A stretch of 64,000 nucleotides of DNA, taken from contig RIAZ01000014.1 in the NCBI GenBank assembly GCA_003762615.1, positions 55,226 to 119,225 of the forward strand, in the 5' to 3' direction. The notes below the pieces were generated by a model. That model was not told where the DNA came from, made no database searches, and saw only the letters and a list, made by a program, of their open reading frames with translations. Numbering within the stretch: the first letter of the stretch is position 1; the number at the start of each line of letters is the position of its first letter. Of the stretch, positions 8,644 to 17,555 are shown piece after piece. This DNA is from Muribaculaceae bacterium Isolate-037 (Harlan). GTDB taxonomy: Bacteria > Bacteroidota > Bacteroidia > Bacteroidales > Muribaculaceae. Both the position numbers and the translations under genes were made by a program.

Positions 8644-10551
8644 CTATTTCTGCAGGATCTCCAGGATCTGACCCGAAACCTCCGCTACGCGCTGGAGCTC
8701 TTTCTTAAGGTTGCGCTGAGCGTTGATGCCGAGGAGATAGATGGGAAGCCCGATCGGGAAGAGGCACATGAAGATGCGTCCTACCCATTTGCTACGTGCC
8801 GGCTGGTAGAGCCAGAGCTTGCGTATCACGGGATAATCCATCAGTTTGTTGACTGCAAGCGGTTCGCGGCAGTCAGTCATATAGTCTACCGTCTCCTCAA
8901 GTTTGACGCTTATCACGTCAAGACGCTTCACGTCGAAACCTTTCATCCAGTATTGGCTATAATTCTCGACTCCGGGATATGACTCGCAATAGAGTCGGCA
9001 CTCCTCCTGAAGTCCGGACAGACGGGCGACCGCCTCCGCTATCGAGATATCATTGATGATCACCTCCTTGTTGGTCACAGTGCGCTCCTGCTTCCTGCCT
9101 ATCAGTCGGCGGAAGAATGCCTTATAACGGTCGCCGTCAAACACGGCGGAATCGTTCATAGCCTTATACGTCACGTAGATGCCCAACGGTGCGAGTATGA
9201 AAGTAGATAGCCAGATACCTTCCCATACCTCCCAACGTCCGTCGCGTGCCATCTTGTAGCCGGTATTGTCGATTATATAATATACAAGGAATAGGAGCAC
9301 AGATATTACAAGCGGCGTGCCCAAGCCACCCTTACGGATAATCGCCCCCAAAGGCGCGCCAATGAAGAAGAAGATGAGGCATGCCACTGACAACGTGAAT
9401 TTCTTCAGCAACTCTATCTTATGTCGGCGGATGGTGTATTTGTCATCATGCACAACCATCGATTTAAACTGATAGTCTGTCACCTGACGCTGCGATATGT
9501 TGAGGGCAGCATCAAACACCGACCCTCTCATCGACGGATTCAGCGAGAGCAGCAATGAGTCGACATCTACGGGCTGCACCAATGCCGTGTCAGCCTTCTC
9601 CTCCACCTTCTCCCTCTCTCCGGTTTCACGCATGACATTGCGGGAGAGCAACAGCGGGAATGCCGTATTCTGGAGTTCGCGTCCATACAGTTGACCTGTG
9701 GAATCAAGACGCAGACCTACGGAATCAATTGTGTGGCGAAGTTCCTTCATATCCTTACCGACATACTGGTTGCGCATACCCCCCTCATCCAGTCGGTTGA
9801 AATTGGCATCGAAGGGTATCAGCACCTCCTTATCGGCGAAATTCTCCCGACGGAACGGAACGTTCTTATCCAGACTCTTCTGCTCACGCAGATTCTCAAA
9901 CTGCTCACCATGGAAAAGATGCAGATAAAGATAGCGCATATCGGCTGTGAATGCCAGGCGTCCCGAATCGGCAAGAAGTATGGTGGAGTTGTCGCCGCCG
10001 TGGCTAACGTCATAGATCATCATATTATAGAGCATACCGGTCTCCCGGTCCTTATGCTGCACGAAAAGGTTGTAGCCTGGGATCTGGTCATAAAATACCC
10101 CCTCCGGAATCTCCACCTCCGGAGATTTCTGACGCATGGAGAAGAGCAGCGTCCACATCTTCACCTGTGCCGTGGGCAATACGTTGTTCTGGAAAAAGAA
10201 CGCCCCTATCGACACAAACGTGATAAGCACTATCAGCGGACGCATCGCATGAAGCAACGATACCCCCGACGCCTTCATCGCCGTCAGCTCAAACTTCTCA
10301 CCGAAGTTGCCAAAAGTCATAAGACTCGCAAGCAATATGGCAAGTGGCAATGCCATCGGCACCATCGTAACCGCAGCATAGAAAAACAATTCGGCTATGA
10401 CCGACATCTCAAGACCCTTTCCCACCAGATCATCGATATATCTCCAGAGAAACTGCATAAGCACTATGAAGAGCACTATGAAGAAGGTCATCGCGAAAAG
10501 CGGGAGGAAACTTTTCAATATAAAACCGTAGAGTCGCTTTATAATTCTCAT
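8644..10551 (-). CDS. LptF/LptG-family permease (lipopolysaccharide export)
   Basis: A 635-residue inner-membrane protein of the YjgP/YjgQ (LptF/LptG) family, the transmembrane part of the Lpt transporter that extracts LPS from the inner membrane. N-terminal helices lie at about 12-35, 55-78 and 100-118, a periplasmic jellyroll-like domain follows, and more helices lie near 395-475. Residues 480-635 form an extra cytosolic region and one more hydrophobic segment (near 605-625), not found in the about 360-residue E. coli proteins but seen in Bacteroidota homologues. ATG 10551 is preferred to the open frame up to 10626, since it gives MRIIKRLYGFILKSF, the family start. F and G types cannot be separated here. 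Confidence 0.92.
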   Translation of the reverse strand: MRIIKRLYGFILKSFLPLFAMTFFIVLFIVLMQFLWRYIDDLVGKGLEMSVIAELFFYAAVTMVPMALPLAILLASLMTFGNFGEKFELTAMKASGVSLLHAMRPLIVLITFVSIGAFFFQNNVLPTAQVKMWTLLFSMRQKSPEVEIPEGVFYDQIPGYNLFVQHKDRETGMLYNMMIYDVSHGGDNSTILLADSGRLAFTADMRYLYLHLFHGEQFENLREQKSLDKNVPFRRENFADKEVLIPFDANFNRLDEGGMRNQYVGKDMKELRHTIDSVGLRLDSTGQLYGRELQNTAFPLLLSRNVMRETGEREKVEEKADTALVQPVDVDSLLLSLNPSMRGSVFDAALNISQRQVTDYQFKSMVVHDDKYTIRRHKIELLKKFTLSVACLIFFFIGAPLGAIIRKGGLGTPLVISVLLFLVYYIIDNTGYKMARDGRWEVWEGIWLSTFILAPLGIYVTYKAMNDSAVFDGDRYKAFFRRLIGRKQERTVTNKEVIINDISIAEAVARLSGLQEECRLYCESYPGVENYSQYWMKGFDVKRLDVISVKLEETVDYMTDCREPLAVNKLMDYPVIRKLWLYQPARSKWVGRIFMCLFPIGLPIYLLGINAQRNLKKELQRVAEVSGQILEILQK

Positions 10552-10634
10552 TTTAGTCGTCGATTCGGCTGCATTACAGTGCCGCCGGATATGGTTGTTT
10601 CTGTTGTGGTCGCTGTCGTGCGACAAACGAATTG

Positions 10635-10642
10635 TAAAATTA
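10635..10642 (-). promoter_or_regulatory. -7 promoter box of the LptF/LptG-type gene
   Basis: On the minus strand this reads TAATTTTA, one base off TAnnTTTG, placed about 90 nt before the ATG at 10551. It also lies outside the chosen coding region, which supports the shorter protein. Confidence 0.45.
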
Positions 10643-10737
10643 CAAAAAAAAGACGTTTCTCATCATATTATTTCCCGAAAAAAAATACCATGCTATTTTT
10701 TAACGTCGGAAAACCATATATTTTGAAAATGTTTTTA

Positions 10738-10745
10738 TAACTTTG
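10738..10745 (+). promoter_or_regulatory. -7 promoter box of pta-ackA
   Basis: TAACTTTG is an exact TAnnTTTG match about 100 nt before the pta ATG. A clear -33 TTTG at the usual spacing is not seen. The leader of about 95 nt holds no structure I recognise. Confidence 0.7.
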
Positions 10746-10844
10746 CAATGTATGTCACGATGTCACTTTGCAAGCGCATCATGACCATATCGACCCATTC
10801 TAAGGTAATATTACGGAATCATAATTATAAACTACATATCAGTC

Positions 10845-11858
10845 ATGTCATTATTTGAAAGACTTACTAAAAAGGCGCAACTTCATCCCCAGCGTCTTGT
10901 GCTCCCTGAGTCAAAGGAACCACGCACTCTACAGGCAGCCGAAAGAATACTCGCTGACAAAATCGCGGAAATAATATTCCTCGGCAAGAAGGAGGAGGTC
11001 CTCGCCGAAGCTGAGAAACTCGGTCTGAAACATATAGCGGAAGCCCGGTTCCATAACCCGGACGACACTTCCTTCACTGAGAAGTATGCTGAGCTATTCT
11101 GCGAATTGAGAAAAAAGAAGGGCGTCACTCTCGAAGACGCACGCTACACCGTGAAGAATCCCCTTTATCTCGGATGCCTCCTAATCAAGGCAGGTGATGC
11201 CGATGCAATGGTGGCAGGCGCACTAAGCCCCACATCAAGCGTGCTGCGTGCTGCATTCCAGGTGCTCAAGACAAAACCTGGCATCTCCGTGGTGAGCGGT
11301 GCGTTCATCATGCTTCTACCGGAGGGTTGCCAGTATGGCGACAACGGTATGCTCGTATTCGCAGACTGCGCCGTAGTGCCTGACCCCACAAAAGAGGAAC
11401 TCGCTGAAATCGCAATTGCCACAGCAAAGACCACAAAGGATATTGCAGGTCTTGATCCCGTCGTGGCTATGCTCAGCTTCTCCACACGCGGCTCCGCAAG
11501 CCATGAGCGCGTAGACAAGGTGCGTGAGGCAACTGAGATCGCACGCGTCAAGGATCCTTCTCTCGTGATTGACGGCGAGATGCAGAGCGACGCTGCAATC
11601 GTGCCCTCCGTAGGCGCACTGAAGGCTCCCGACAGCAAAGTGGCAGGTAGGGCAAACACCCTCATCTTCCCCTCGCTCGAGACAGGCAACATCGCGTACA
11701 AGCTCGTGCAGCGTCTTTCCGGTGCAGGCGCCGTAGGTCCTATCCTCCAAGGTCTTGCAGCTCCCGTCAACGACCTCTCCCGCGGTGCTACAGTAGACGA
11801 TATCGTAAATACTATAATCGTAACCTGCAACCAGGCAATCGGCGACAAAAATCTTTAA
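10845..11858 (+). CDS. pta: Phosphate acetyltransferase
   Basis: A 337-residue short-form phosphotransacetylase that converts acetyl-CoA and Pi to acetyl phosphate and CoA. The PTA_PTB fold is seen throughout, with DADAMVAGALSPTSSVLRAA near residue 115, LSFSTRGSASHERVDKV near 205, and the C-terminal FPSLETGNIAYKL and GPILQGLAAPVNDLSRG. The N-terminal DRTGG regulatory domain of long Pta proteins is absent. It is followed after 23 bp by ackA, giving the classical acetate and ATP-forming pair of fermentative bacteria. Confidence 0.97.
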   Translation: MSLFERLTKKAQLHPQRLVLPESKEPRTLQAAERILADKIAEIIFLGKKEEVLAEAEKLGLKHIAEARFHNPDDTSFTEKYAELFCELRKKKGVTLEDARYTVKNPLYLGCLLIKAGDADAMVAGALSPTSSVLRAAFQVLKTKPGISVVSGAFIMLLPEGCQYGDNGMLVFADCAVVPDPTKEELAEIAIATAKTTKDIAGLDPVVAMLSFSTRGSASHERVDKVREATEIARVKDPSLVIDGEMQSDAAIVPSVGALKAPDSKVAGRANTLIFPSLETGNIAYKLVQRLSGAGAVGPILQGLAAPVNDLSRGATVDDIVNTIIVTCNQAIGDKNL

Positions 11859-11881
11859 TCAACACTTAACTTCATTCTGAA

Positions 11882-13075
11882 ATGAAAATACTTGTGCTCA
11901 ACTGCGGCAGCAGCAGCGTGAAATACAAACTTATCGAATCAGACTCCAAGAAAGTTCTCGCCGAGGGTGGCGTGGAGAAAATCGGACTCCCCGACTCTTT
12001 CCTGAAGTTCAAACGTCCTGACGGCTCGAAGGAGATCATCACCGTCGATATGCCCACTGCAAAGGAGGCTGTCAAGAACGTGCTCAATATACTGACCGAC
12101 CCGAAAGAGGGTGTGATCAAGAGCTTTGACGAAATCGAGGCAGTAGGTCATCGTGTGGTGCATGGCATGGAGTATTTCAATAAGTCAGTGCTCATCACTC
12201 CCGAAGTTATCGAGAGGGTGAAAGAGTGCTATCCTGTGGCTCCCCTCCACAACCCTGCAAACGTCACAGGCATCGAGGCTGTATCATCCCTTATGCCAAA
12301 CGTGCCGCAGGTGGCAGTATTCGACACTGCATTCCATCAGACCATGCCGGCAGAGGCATACATGTATGCCCTTCCCTACGAGGCATACGAGAAATATGGA
12401 GTGCGCCGATATGGTTTCCACGGTACAAGCCACCGCTACGTGTCACGTCGCGCATGTGAGTTCCTGGGTCTCCCCTACGAGAAGCAGCGCATTATCACAT
12501 GCCACATCGGCAACGGCGCAAGCATCACTGCAATACAGGATGGAAAGAGCGTTGACACCTCTATGGGTCTGACCCCGACAGAGGGTCTGATGATGGGCAC
12601 CCGCGTAGGCGACGTCGATCCGGGCGCAATCGTCTACATGATGGAGTGTGAGGGTCTGGATGCCGCAGGCGTCAGCAAGCTCATCAACAAGCGTAGCGGC
12701 GTAGCCGGCGTGACAGAGATTTCAAGCGATATGCGCGACATTGAGGCTGCCGTGGAGAACGGCAATGAGAGAGCCAAACTCGCACTCGACATGTATGAAT
12801 ACCGTATCCTGAAATATATCGGCGCATACACAGCCGTGCTCGGTGGTGTCGACGTGATTGTATTCACAGGTGGTGTTGGCGAGAACCAGACAGGCACACG
12901 CGAACGTATCTGCAAGAAACTTGAATATATGGGCGTCACTTTCAATGCTGAGGCAAACAAGACCCGTGGCGAGGAGATCGAAATCTCCGGTGCGGATTCC
13001 AAGGTGCACGTAGTGGTCATCCCTACCGATGAGGAGATGATGATTGCGGAAGACACTGCCGCCATCGTGAAATAA
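11882..13075 (+). CDS. ackA: Acetate kinase
   Basis: A 397-residue acetate kinase that makes ATP and acetate from acetyl phosphate. The N-terminal signature ILVLNCGSSSVKYKL carries Asn7. HRVVHG (about 83-88), GFHGTSHRYVS, HIGNGASITAI and the adenosine-binding GGVGENQ segment are all present. Length is normal. It lies 23 bp downstream of pta with a terminator right after it, so pta-ackA is a two-gene operon. Confidence 0.98.
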   Translation: MKILVLNCGSSSVKYKLIESDSKKVLAEGGVEKIGLPDSFLKFKRPDGSKEIITVDMPTAKEAVKNVLNILTDPKEGVIKSFDEIEAVGHRVVHGMEYFNKSVLITPEVIERVKECYPVAPLHNPANVTGIEAVSSLMPNVPQVAVFDTAFHQTMPAEAYMYALPYEAYEKYGVRRYGFHGTSHRYVSRRACEFLGLPYEKQRIITCHIGNGASITAIQDGKSVDTSMGLTPTEGLMMGTRVGDVDPGAIVYMMECEGLDAAGVSKLINKRSGVAGVTEISSDMRDIEAAVENGNERAKLALDMYEYRILKYIGAYTAVLGGVDVIVFTGGVGENQTGTRERICKKLEYMGVTFNAEANKTRGEEIEISGADSKVHVVVIPTDEEMMIAEDTAAIVK

Positions 13076-13110
13076 TGAAGTTTTGACAACTTCAATCCAT
13101 CCACTACAAT

Positions 13111-13156
13111 AAAGAGCCGCGTCCGGACGTTTATTCTCCGACGCGGCTTTTCATTT
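13111..13156 (+). terminator. Intrinsic terminator after ackA
   Basis: A 9-bp GC-rich stem (13115-13123 AGCCGCGTC with 13140-13148) is followed by TTTTCATTTTT. It ends only a few bases before the first possible lgt start. Confidence 0.85.
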
Positions 13157-13159
13157 TTA

Positions 13160-14056
13160 ATGCGTCTTTTCCATTATATGCTCGACTTTATTACTTGGAA
13201 CGCTGATCCTATCCTGTTCAGTCTCGGACCGATATCCGTCAGATGGTATGGTCTCGCTTTTGCCGTTGGATTCATTCTCGGCTACAACATAATGGCAAAA
13301 ATGTTTAGGCATGAGGGTGCTCCGGAGAAATGGCTGGGGATATTGCTCGCCTATATCGTGGTTGCCACTATCGTAGGCTCTCGTCTCGGACACGTATTCT
13401 TCTACGAATGGGGATACTATTCCCAACACCCTGCCGAAATCTTCAAGATCTGGAATGGAGGTCTTGCTTCTCACGGCGGCACTATCGCCAACATCATTGC
13501 CGTATTCCTGTTCTCTTTCTTCGTCTCGAAGAAACCGGCATCATGGACCTTTGACAAGCTTGTGATTCCGGTGGCATTGGTGGCGTCTCTGATTCGCTTC
13601 GGCAATCTGATGAACAGCGAGATATATGGCGGACCGACCGACTTGCCTTGGGGATTCATCTTCCTTCGCGACGGTGAGACCGTGCCTAAGCATCCCACTC
13701 AGATATATGAGGCTCTATGCTATCTGCTTCTGTTCTGCCTGCTCATGTGGATGTATTGGAAGAAGAATGCAGAGGAAAGACCATATCTCATCACGGGAAT
13801 CTTCTTCATCGGAATCTTCCTTCCCCGCTTCCTTATCGAATATATAAAGAACGTGCAGGTGGCTTCCGAATATGAGATGATTGCCACCTACGGCATAAAC
13901 ATGGGACAATTGCTCAGCATCCCGTTCATACTGCTTGGCATCGGACTGGTCATCTGGGCGATGTCTCATCCACGCCAGCACTGGACCTTCCCCAACAAAT
14001 TTGCCGAGGAAATCGAGGCAGAACGCCCTGCCTACGGAAGATACCGCAAGCAATAA
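13160..14056 (+). CDS. lgt: Phosphatidylglycerol--prolipoprotein diacylglyceryl transferase
   Basis: Lgt attaches diacylglycerol to the lipobox cysteine of prolipoproteins in the inner membrane; many lipoproteins in this window are its likely substrates. 298 residues with seven hydrophobic segments. The signature region GSRLGHVFFYEW (about 74-85), NGGLASHGG (about 98-106) and RFGNLMNSEIYG is visible. The first ATG is at 13160, directly behind the ackA terminator; ATG 13178 (MLDFITW...) is a plausible shorter start. The N terminus includes ISVRWYGL, typical of the family. Confidence 0.95.
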   Translation: MRLFHYMLDFITWNADPILFSLGPISVRWYGLAFAVGFILGYNIMAKMFRHEGAPEKWLGILLAYIVVATIVGSRLGHVFFYEWGYYSQHPAEIFKIWNGGLASHGGTIANIIAVFLFSFFVSKKPASWTFDKLVIPVALVASLIRFGNLMNSEIYGGPTDLPWGFIFLRDGETVPKHPTQIYEALCYLLLFCLLMWMYWKKNAEERPYLITGIFFIGIFLPRFLIEYIKNVQVASEYEMIATYGINMGQLLSIPFILLGIGLVIWAMSHPRQHWTFPNKFAEEIEAERPAYGRYRKQ

Positions 14057-14065
14057 CCGACCTTA

Positions 14066-14113
14066 AACGAAAATGACGATAATGTAAGTACTTACATTAT
14101 CGTCATTTTCGTT
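14066..14113. repeat. Perfect 48-bp palindrome
   Basis: Two 24-nt arms meet with no spacer: AACGAAAATGACGATAATGT at 14066-14085 begins the left arm, which ends in AAGT, and its exact complement runs to 14113. It follows the lgt stop directly and may act as a terminator or extrude as a cruciform. No T-run follows. Confidence 0.9.
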
Positions 14114-14125
14114 ATTATTGTCATT

Positions 14126-14170
14126 ACTGTCAATATTGTCAATAAAGTCATTATTGACAGTATTGACAGT
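14126..14170. repeat. 19-bp inverted repeat of GTCAATA/TATTGAC units
   Basis: Arms 14126-14144 and 14152-14170 pair with a single G/A mismatch around a 7-nt loop. Each arm is made of two TATTGAC-like units. Together with the 48-bp palindrome it fills the gap between the convergent lgt and sufS. Confidence 0.8.
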
Positions 14171-14200
14171 ATCGTCAAAATCGTTATTCCTGCCGGGTGC

Positions 14201-15421
14201 TCAGCCGAGGATTGCCGCCGCCCGTCTCAATGCCTTTAGGAAGGCATCCGCATCCTCTTTCGTGTTGTAGATGGCAAATGAGGCGCGTACCGTTCCCGGT
14301 ATTCCGAGCCGATCCATAAGCGGCATAGCGCAATGGTGCCCGGTGCGCACCTCCACGCCCTGCTTGTCGAGAAGAAGTCCGAGGTCATACGGATGATCCG
14401 TGCCGATAAGGAACGATATCACCGCACTCTTATGCTCCGCCGTGCCGAATATCCTTATACCCGGAATCTTTGTCATCTCCTGCTGGGTATATTCCATAAG
14501 CTCATGCTCATGCGCGGCAATACGCTCCATGCCTATCTCCTCAATAAAGTCAATTGCCTTGGAGAATGCAGCTATACCCACAAAATCGGGAGTGCCTGCC
14601 TCAAATTTAAACGGAAGGTCAGCGTATGTGGTGTGGGCAAAAGTCACCTTACCTATCATCTCGCCGCCACCCTGATACGGAGGCATCTCCTCAAGCCATT
14701 TGCGCTTGCCATAAAGGACTCCCACACCTGTCGGTCCATACATCTTATGCGATGAGAACACGTAGAAATCGCAGTCGAGATCCGCCACATCAATGCGGAG
14801 ATGAGGCGAAGCCTGCGCACCGTCGACAAGCACTGGCACACTCTTCGAATGAGCGAACGCAATCATATCCTTGACCGGATTGACAGTGCCGAGCACATTG
14901 CTCACATGACAGAACGACGCCATGACCGTACGCTCGTTGAAAAGACTACGATATTGTTCAAGGTCAAGTTCTCCCCTCTCATTTATATCTACCACGCGTA
15001 TCACCACTCCAGTGCGGTCAGAAAGCAGCTGCCACGGGACGATATTCGCATGATGCTCCATGACGGTCAGGATGATCTCATCCCCCTTATGGAAACGGCT
15101 ACCGAAAGATGACGCCACAAGATTTATCCCTTCCGTAGTGCCTCGGGTGAATATCACCTCCTCTATCGAATCAGCATTGATATACCTGCGTATCCTCTCG
15201 CGGGCAGACTCCTGAAGATCAGTCATCTCCTGCGACAACGTGTGGACGCCGCGATGCACGTTTGCCTTAGTCCTGGTGTAGATACGTGTTATCTCATCCA
15301 CCACGCGCATCGGTGTCTGCGACGTGGCGGTATTGTCAAGATAGACCATCGGCTTCCCCGCCACCTCTCGCGAAAGTATCGGAAATTCCTCCCTTATCTT
15401 ATTTACGTCGATATTCTCCAT
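14201..15421 (-). CDS. sufS: SufS-type cysteine desulfurase
   Basis: A 406-residue group II cysteine desulfurase that removes sulfur from cysteine for Fe-S cluster assembly. The PLP lysine is Lys226 in SSHKMYGPTG and the persulfide-carrying Cys364 lies in RTGHHCAMP. The start MENIDVNKIREEFPIL is typical. It is the last gene of the cvpA-sufC-sufD-sufS operon, 3 bp after sufD. No SufE or SufU partner is visible in the window. Confidence 0.96.
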   Translation of the reverse strand: MENIDVNKIREEFPILSREVAGKPMVYLDNTATSQTPMRVVDEITRIYTRTKANVHRGVHTLSQEMTDLQESARERIRRYINADSIEEVIFTRGTTEGINLVASSFGSRFHKGDEIILTVMEHHANIVPWQLLSDRTGVVIRVVDINERGELDLEQYRSLFNERTVMASFCHVSNVLGTVNPVKDMIAFAHSKSVPVLVDGAQASPHLRIDVADLDCDFYVFSSHKMYGPTGVGVLYGKRKWLEEMPPYQGGGEMIGKVTFAHTTYADLPFKFEAGTPDFVGIAAFSKAIDFIEEIGMERIAAHEHELMEYTQQEMTKIPGIRIFGTAEHKSAVISFLIGTDHPYDLGLLLDKQGVEVRTGHHCAMPLMDRLGIPGTVRASFAIYNTKEDADAFLKALRRAAAILG

Positions 15422-15424
15422 GAT

Positions 15425-16783
15425 TCATTCTGTAGTTGTGCCACAGGCGGAATTGCAAGCCGCGCAACTCGAGGCGACTCCAGAGAAACGTCTCTCCACT
15501 AAAAGATGAAGACGTTCCTTTAGTCCGGGGAGGCTAACCCCTTCGATTATGTCTGACATAAATGCCTGTTTAAGCAGGAATTTGGCAGTCTGTTCCGACA
15601 AACCGCGTGTGCGCATATAGAACACCTGCATCTCGTCAAGCTGACCGATAGCCGTACCGTGGCTGCATTTCACGTCGTCGTCATAAATCTCCAGCTGAGG
15701 CTTGGAATACATCCTCGCGGTGTCGCTACCCACTATGTTGCGGTTGTTCTGGTAAGCCTCCGTCTTGTCAGCCCCCTGCTCCACCTTTATCAGACCCGTA
15801 AATGCTCCGACGGCATTATCGTCAAGCACATATTTGAAAAGCTCATCTGTTTTGCAATGACCCTTCTTGTGCTCCACACGCGAATACGTGTCGAGATGAC
15901 GGTCGCGATCCTCAATGCCCATGCCGTAAAGACGCAGAGAGCAATGCTCACCCTCAAACGCACAATGGTATTCGTTGCGGGTGCTGCCGTTGTAAAGGGT
16001 CAATCCGTCGATCATCACCTCGCTCCCCTCCTCCTGACGGAGATAGAGCGACGACAGACGAGACGTGCGCTCTGTGCTCTCCTCAAGGTCATAATAATCT
16101 ACCTTTGCACACTTTTCGGCAAATATCTCTATCGTCTGCAACGCGAGAAAATCCATATCCGGATTCTGGGTGTGGTCGCACGTCAGCACCTTCACCTCTG
16201 CATCCTCCTCGGCAATTATAAGCACCCTTCTCACAGCCATGAGCGGAGCACCGTTCTGCAGGATATTCACAATCTGTATAGGCTTCTCAACCTTCACTCC
16301 CTGCTTCACCCAGATCACAATGCCATCCTGGGCAAGAAGTGTGTCAAGAGCCACGATGGGATTCGACAGATCGGCACATTTGCCATAATAGCGTGCGGAA
16401 ATCTCCGGATGCTCTATGGCAAAACGACGCAGGCTCCCGATATATGCACCCTCAGGCAGACCGTTTCTCGCACGCTCCGCCTCTCCATAAATATCGTTGA
16501 CCATAAAGAACAACGACGTCGACAGATTGGGCACCCCGCAATGAAACGTCGCTCCGGGATTGACGTCTATACTTACGCGGGCTATATTCACGCCGTAGTC
16601 AGGCGCGAGAATCGTCTCCAGATCCGTGGTCTCGTAATTCTCACTCCCCTTTTTCGGCAACTGCATGTTTTCAAGTGATGCGAGTGCAGGATTACGCATC
16701 GCGTTCATCACGTGCGCACTGCCGGAATCCACCAGATCCCTGTGCTCCCGGAAAAGATCTATATATTGTTGAAGCGCACTCAT
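15425..16783 (-). CDS. sufD: Fe-S cluster assembly protein SufD
   Basis: A 452-residue SufD, the partner of SufB and SufC in the cluster scaffold complex. The C-terminal beta-helix core is recognised by NIVGSDTARMYSKPQLEIYDDDVKCSHGTAIG, in short pieces YSKPQLEI and CSHGTAIGQ near residue 370. SufD rather than SufB is indicated by the length and by the absence of long SufB-type N-terminal motifs. It ends in an unusual Cys-rich tail (SSCAACNSACGTTTE, three Cys). It lies 4 bp after sufC and 3 bp before sufS. Confidence 0.93.
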   Translation of the reverse strand: MSALQQYIDLFREHRDLVDSGSAHVMNAMRNPALASLENMQLPKKGSENYETTDLETILAPDYGVNIARVSIDVNPGATFHCGVPNLSTSLFFMVNDIYGEAERARNGLPEGAYIGSLRRFAIEHPEISARYYGKCADLSNPIVALDTLLAQDGIVIWVKQGVKVEKPIQIVNILQNGAPLMAVRRVLIIAEEDAEVKVLTCDHTQNPDMDFLALQTIEIFAEKCAKVDYYDLEESTERTSRLSSLYLRQEEGSEVMIDGLTLYNGSTRNEYHCAFEGEHCSLRLYGMGIEDRDRHLDTYSRVEHKKGHCKTDELFKYVLDDNAVGAFTGLIKVEQGADKTEAYQNNRNIVGSDTARMYSKPQLEIYDDDVKCSHGTAIGQLDEMQVFYMRTRGLSEQTAKFLLKQAFMSDIIEGVSLPGLKERLHLLVERRFSGVASSCAACNSACGTTTE

Positions 16784-16787
16784 AGTC

Positions 16788-17555
16788 TTAACCTTTCACC
16801 TCCTCATTGTCTACCTGCTGCTTAATCCAATCATATCCACGCTCCTCAAGCTCCAGGGCAAGTTCCGGACCGCCGGTCATGACGATACGCCCCTTATAGA
16901 GGATATGGATGAATTCCGGCTTTATATAGTCAAGGAGTCGCTGATAGTGGGTGATCACGATCGTGGCATTATTGTCGGATTTAAGTTTGTTGACGCCCTC
17001 TGCCACCACTCTGAGCGCATCTATGTCAAGACCGGAGTCTGTCTCATCGAGTATCGAGAGTTTAGGCTCAAGCACAGCCATCTGAAAAATCTCATTCCTT
17101 TTCTTCTCACCACCGGAAAAACCCTCGTTGACCGAGCGGGAGGCGAGTTTGTTGTCAAGTTCGACAATGGCACGTTTCTCGCGCATCATCTTCAGGAAGT
17201 CGGTCGCACTCATGGGCGGCTCTCCGAAATATTCCCTCTTAGCATTGACTGCCGCACGCATGAAGTTGACCATCGACACACCGGGAATCTCCACCGGATA
17301 CTGGAATCCGAGAAACAGACCCTCATGACTCCTCACTTCAGGCGGCATAGCCAGAAGATCCTTGCCATAGAACTCTGCCGTGCCCCCAGTCACCTCATAC
17401 GCCGGATTGCCGGCAAGCACCATTGAGAGCGTGGATTTACCCGACCCATTGGGTCCCATTATCGCGTGCACCTCTCCGGGACGCACCTCCAGGTTGATAC
17501 CCTTCAATATTTCTTTGCCGTTGATTTCGGCTCGCAGATTGTTTACTTTAAGCAT
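16788..17555 (-). CDS. sufC: Fe-S cluster assembly ATPase SufC
   Basis: A 255-residue ABC-type ATPase of the SufBCD scaffold. Walker A GPNGSGKS is at residues 34-41, the signature is FSGGEKKRNE, and the Walker B region is LSILDETDSGLD with the SufC-specific DETDSGLD. The start ATG overlaps the stop of the upstream cvpA-like gene by 8 nt, so the two are translationally coupled. sufB, which normally precedes or accompanies sufC, is not present here. Confidence 0.97.
   Translation of the reverse strand: MLKVNNLRAEINGKEILKGINLEVRPGEVHAIMGPNGSGKSTLSMVLAGNPAYEVTGGTAEFYGKDLLAMPPEVRSHEGLFLGFQYPVEIPGVSMVNFMRAAVNAKREYFGEPPMSATDFLKMMREKRAIVELDNKLASRSVNEGFSGGEKKRNEIFQMAVLEPKLSILDETDSGLDIDALRVVAEGVNKLKSDNNATIVITHYQRLLDYIKPEFIHILYKGRIVMTGGPELALELEERGYDWIKQQVDNEEVKG

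Noticed and set aside
9691..10740. Long plus-strand open frame (349 codons) opposite the LptF/LptG gene
   Set aside because: It is antisense to a clear membrane protein gene, is rich in His/Arg/Tyr with no domain, and runs through the promoter region of the real gene and of pta.
15659..16678. 339-codon plus-strand frame opposite sufD
   Set aside because: Shadow of sufD; composition (many His, Leu, Arg) is what the complement of this codon usage gives.
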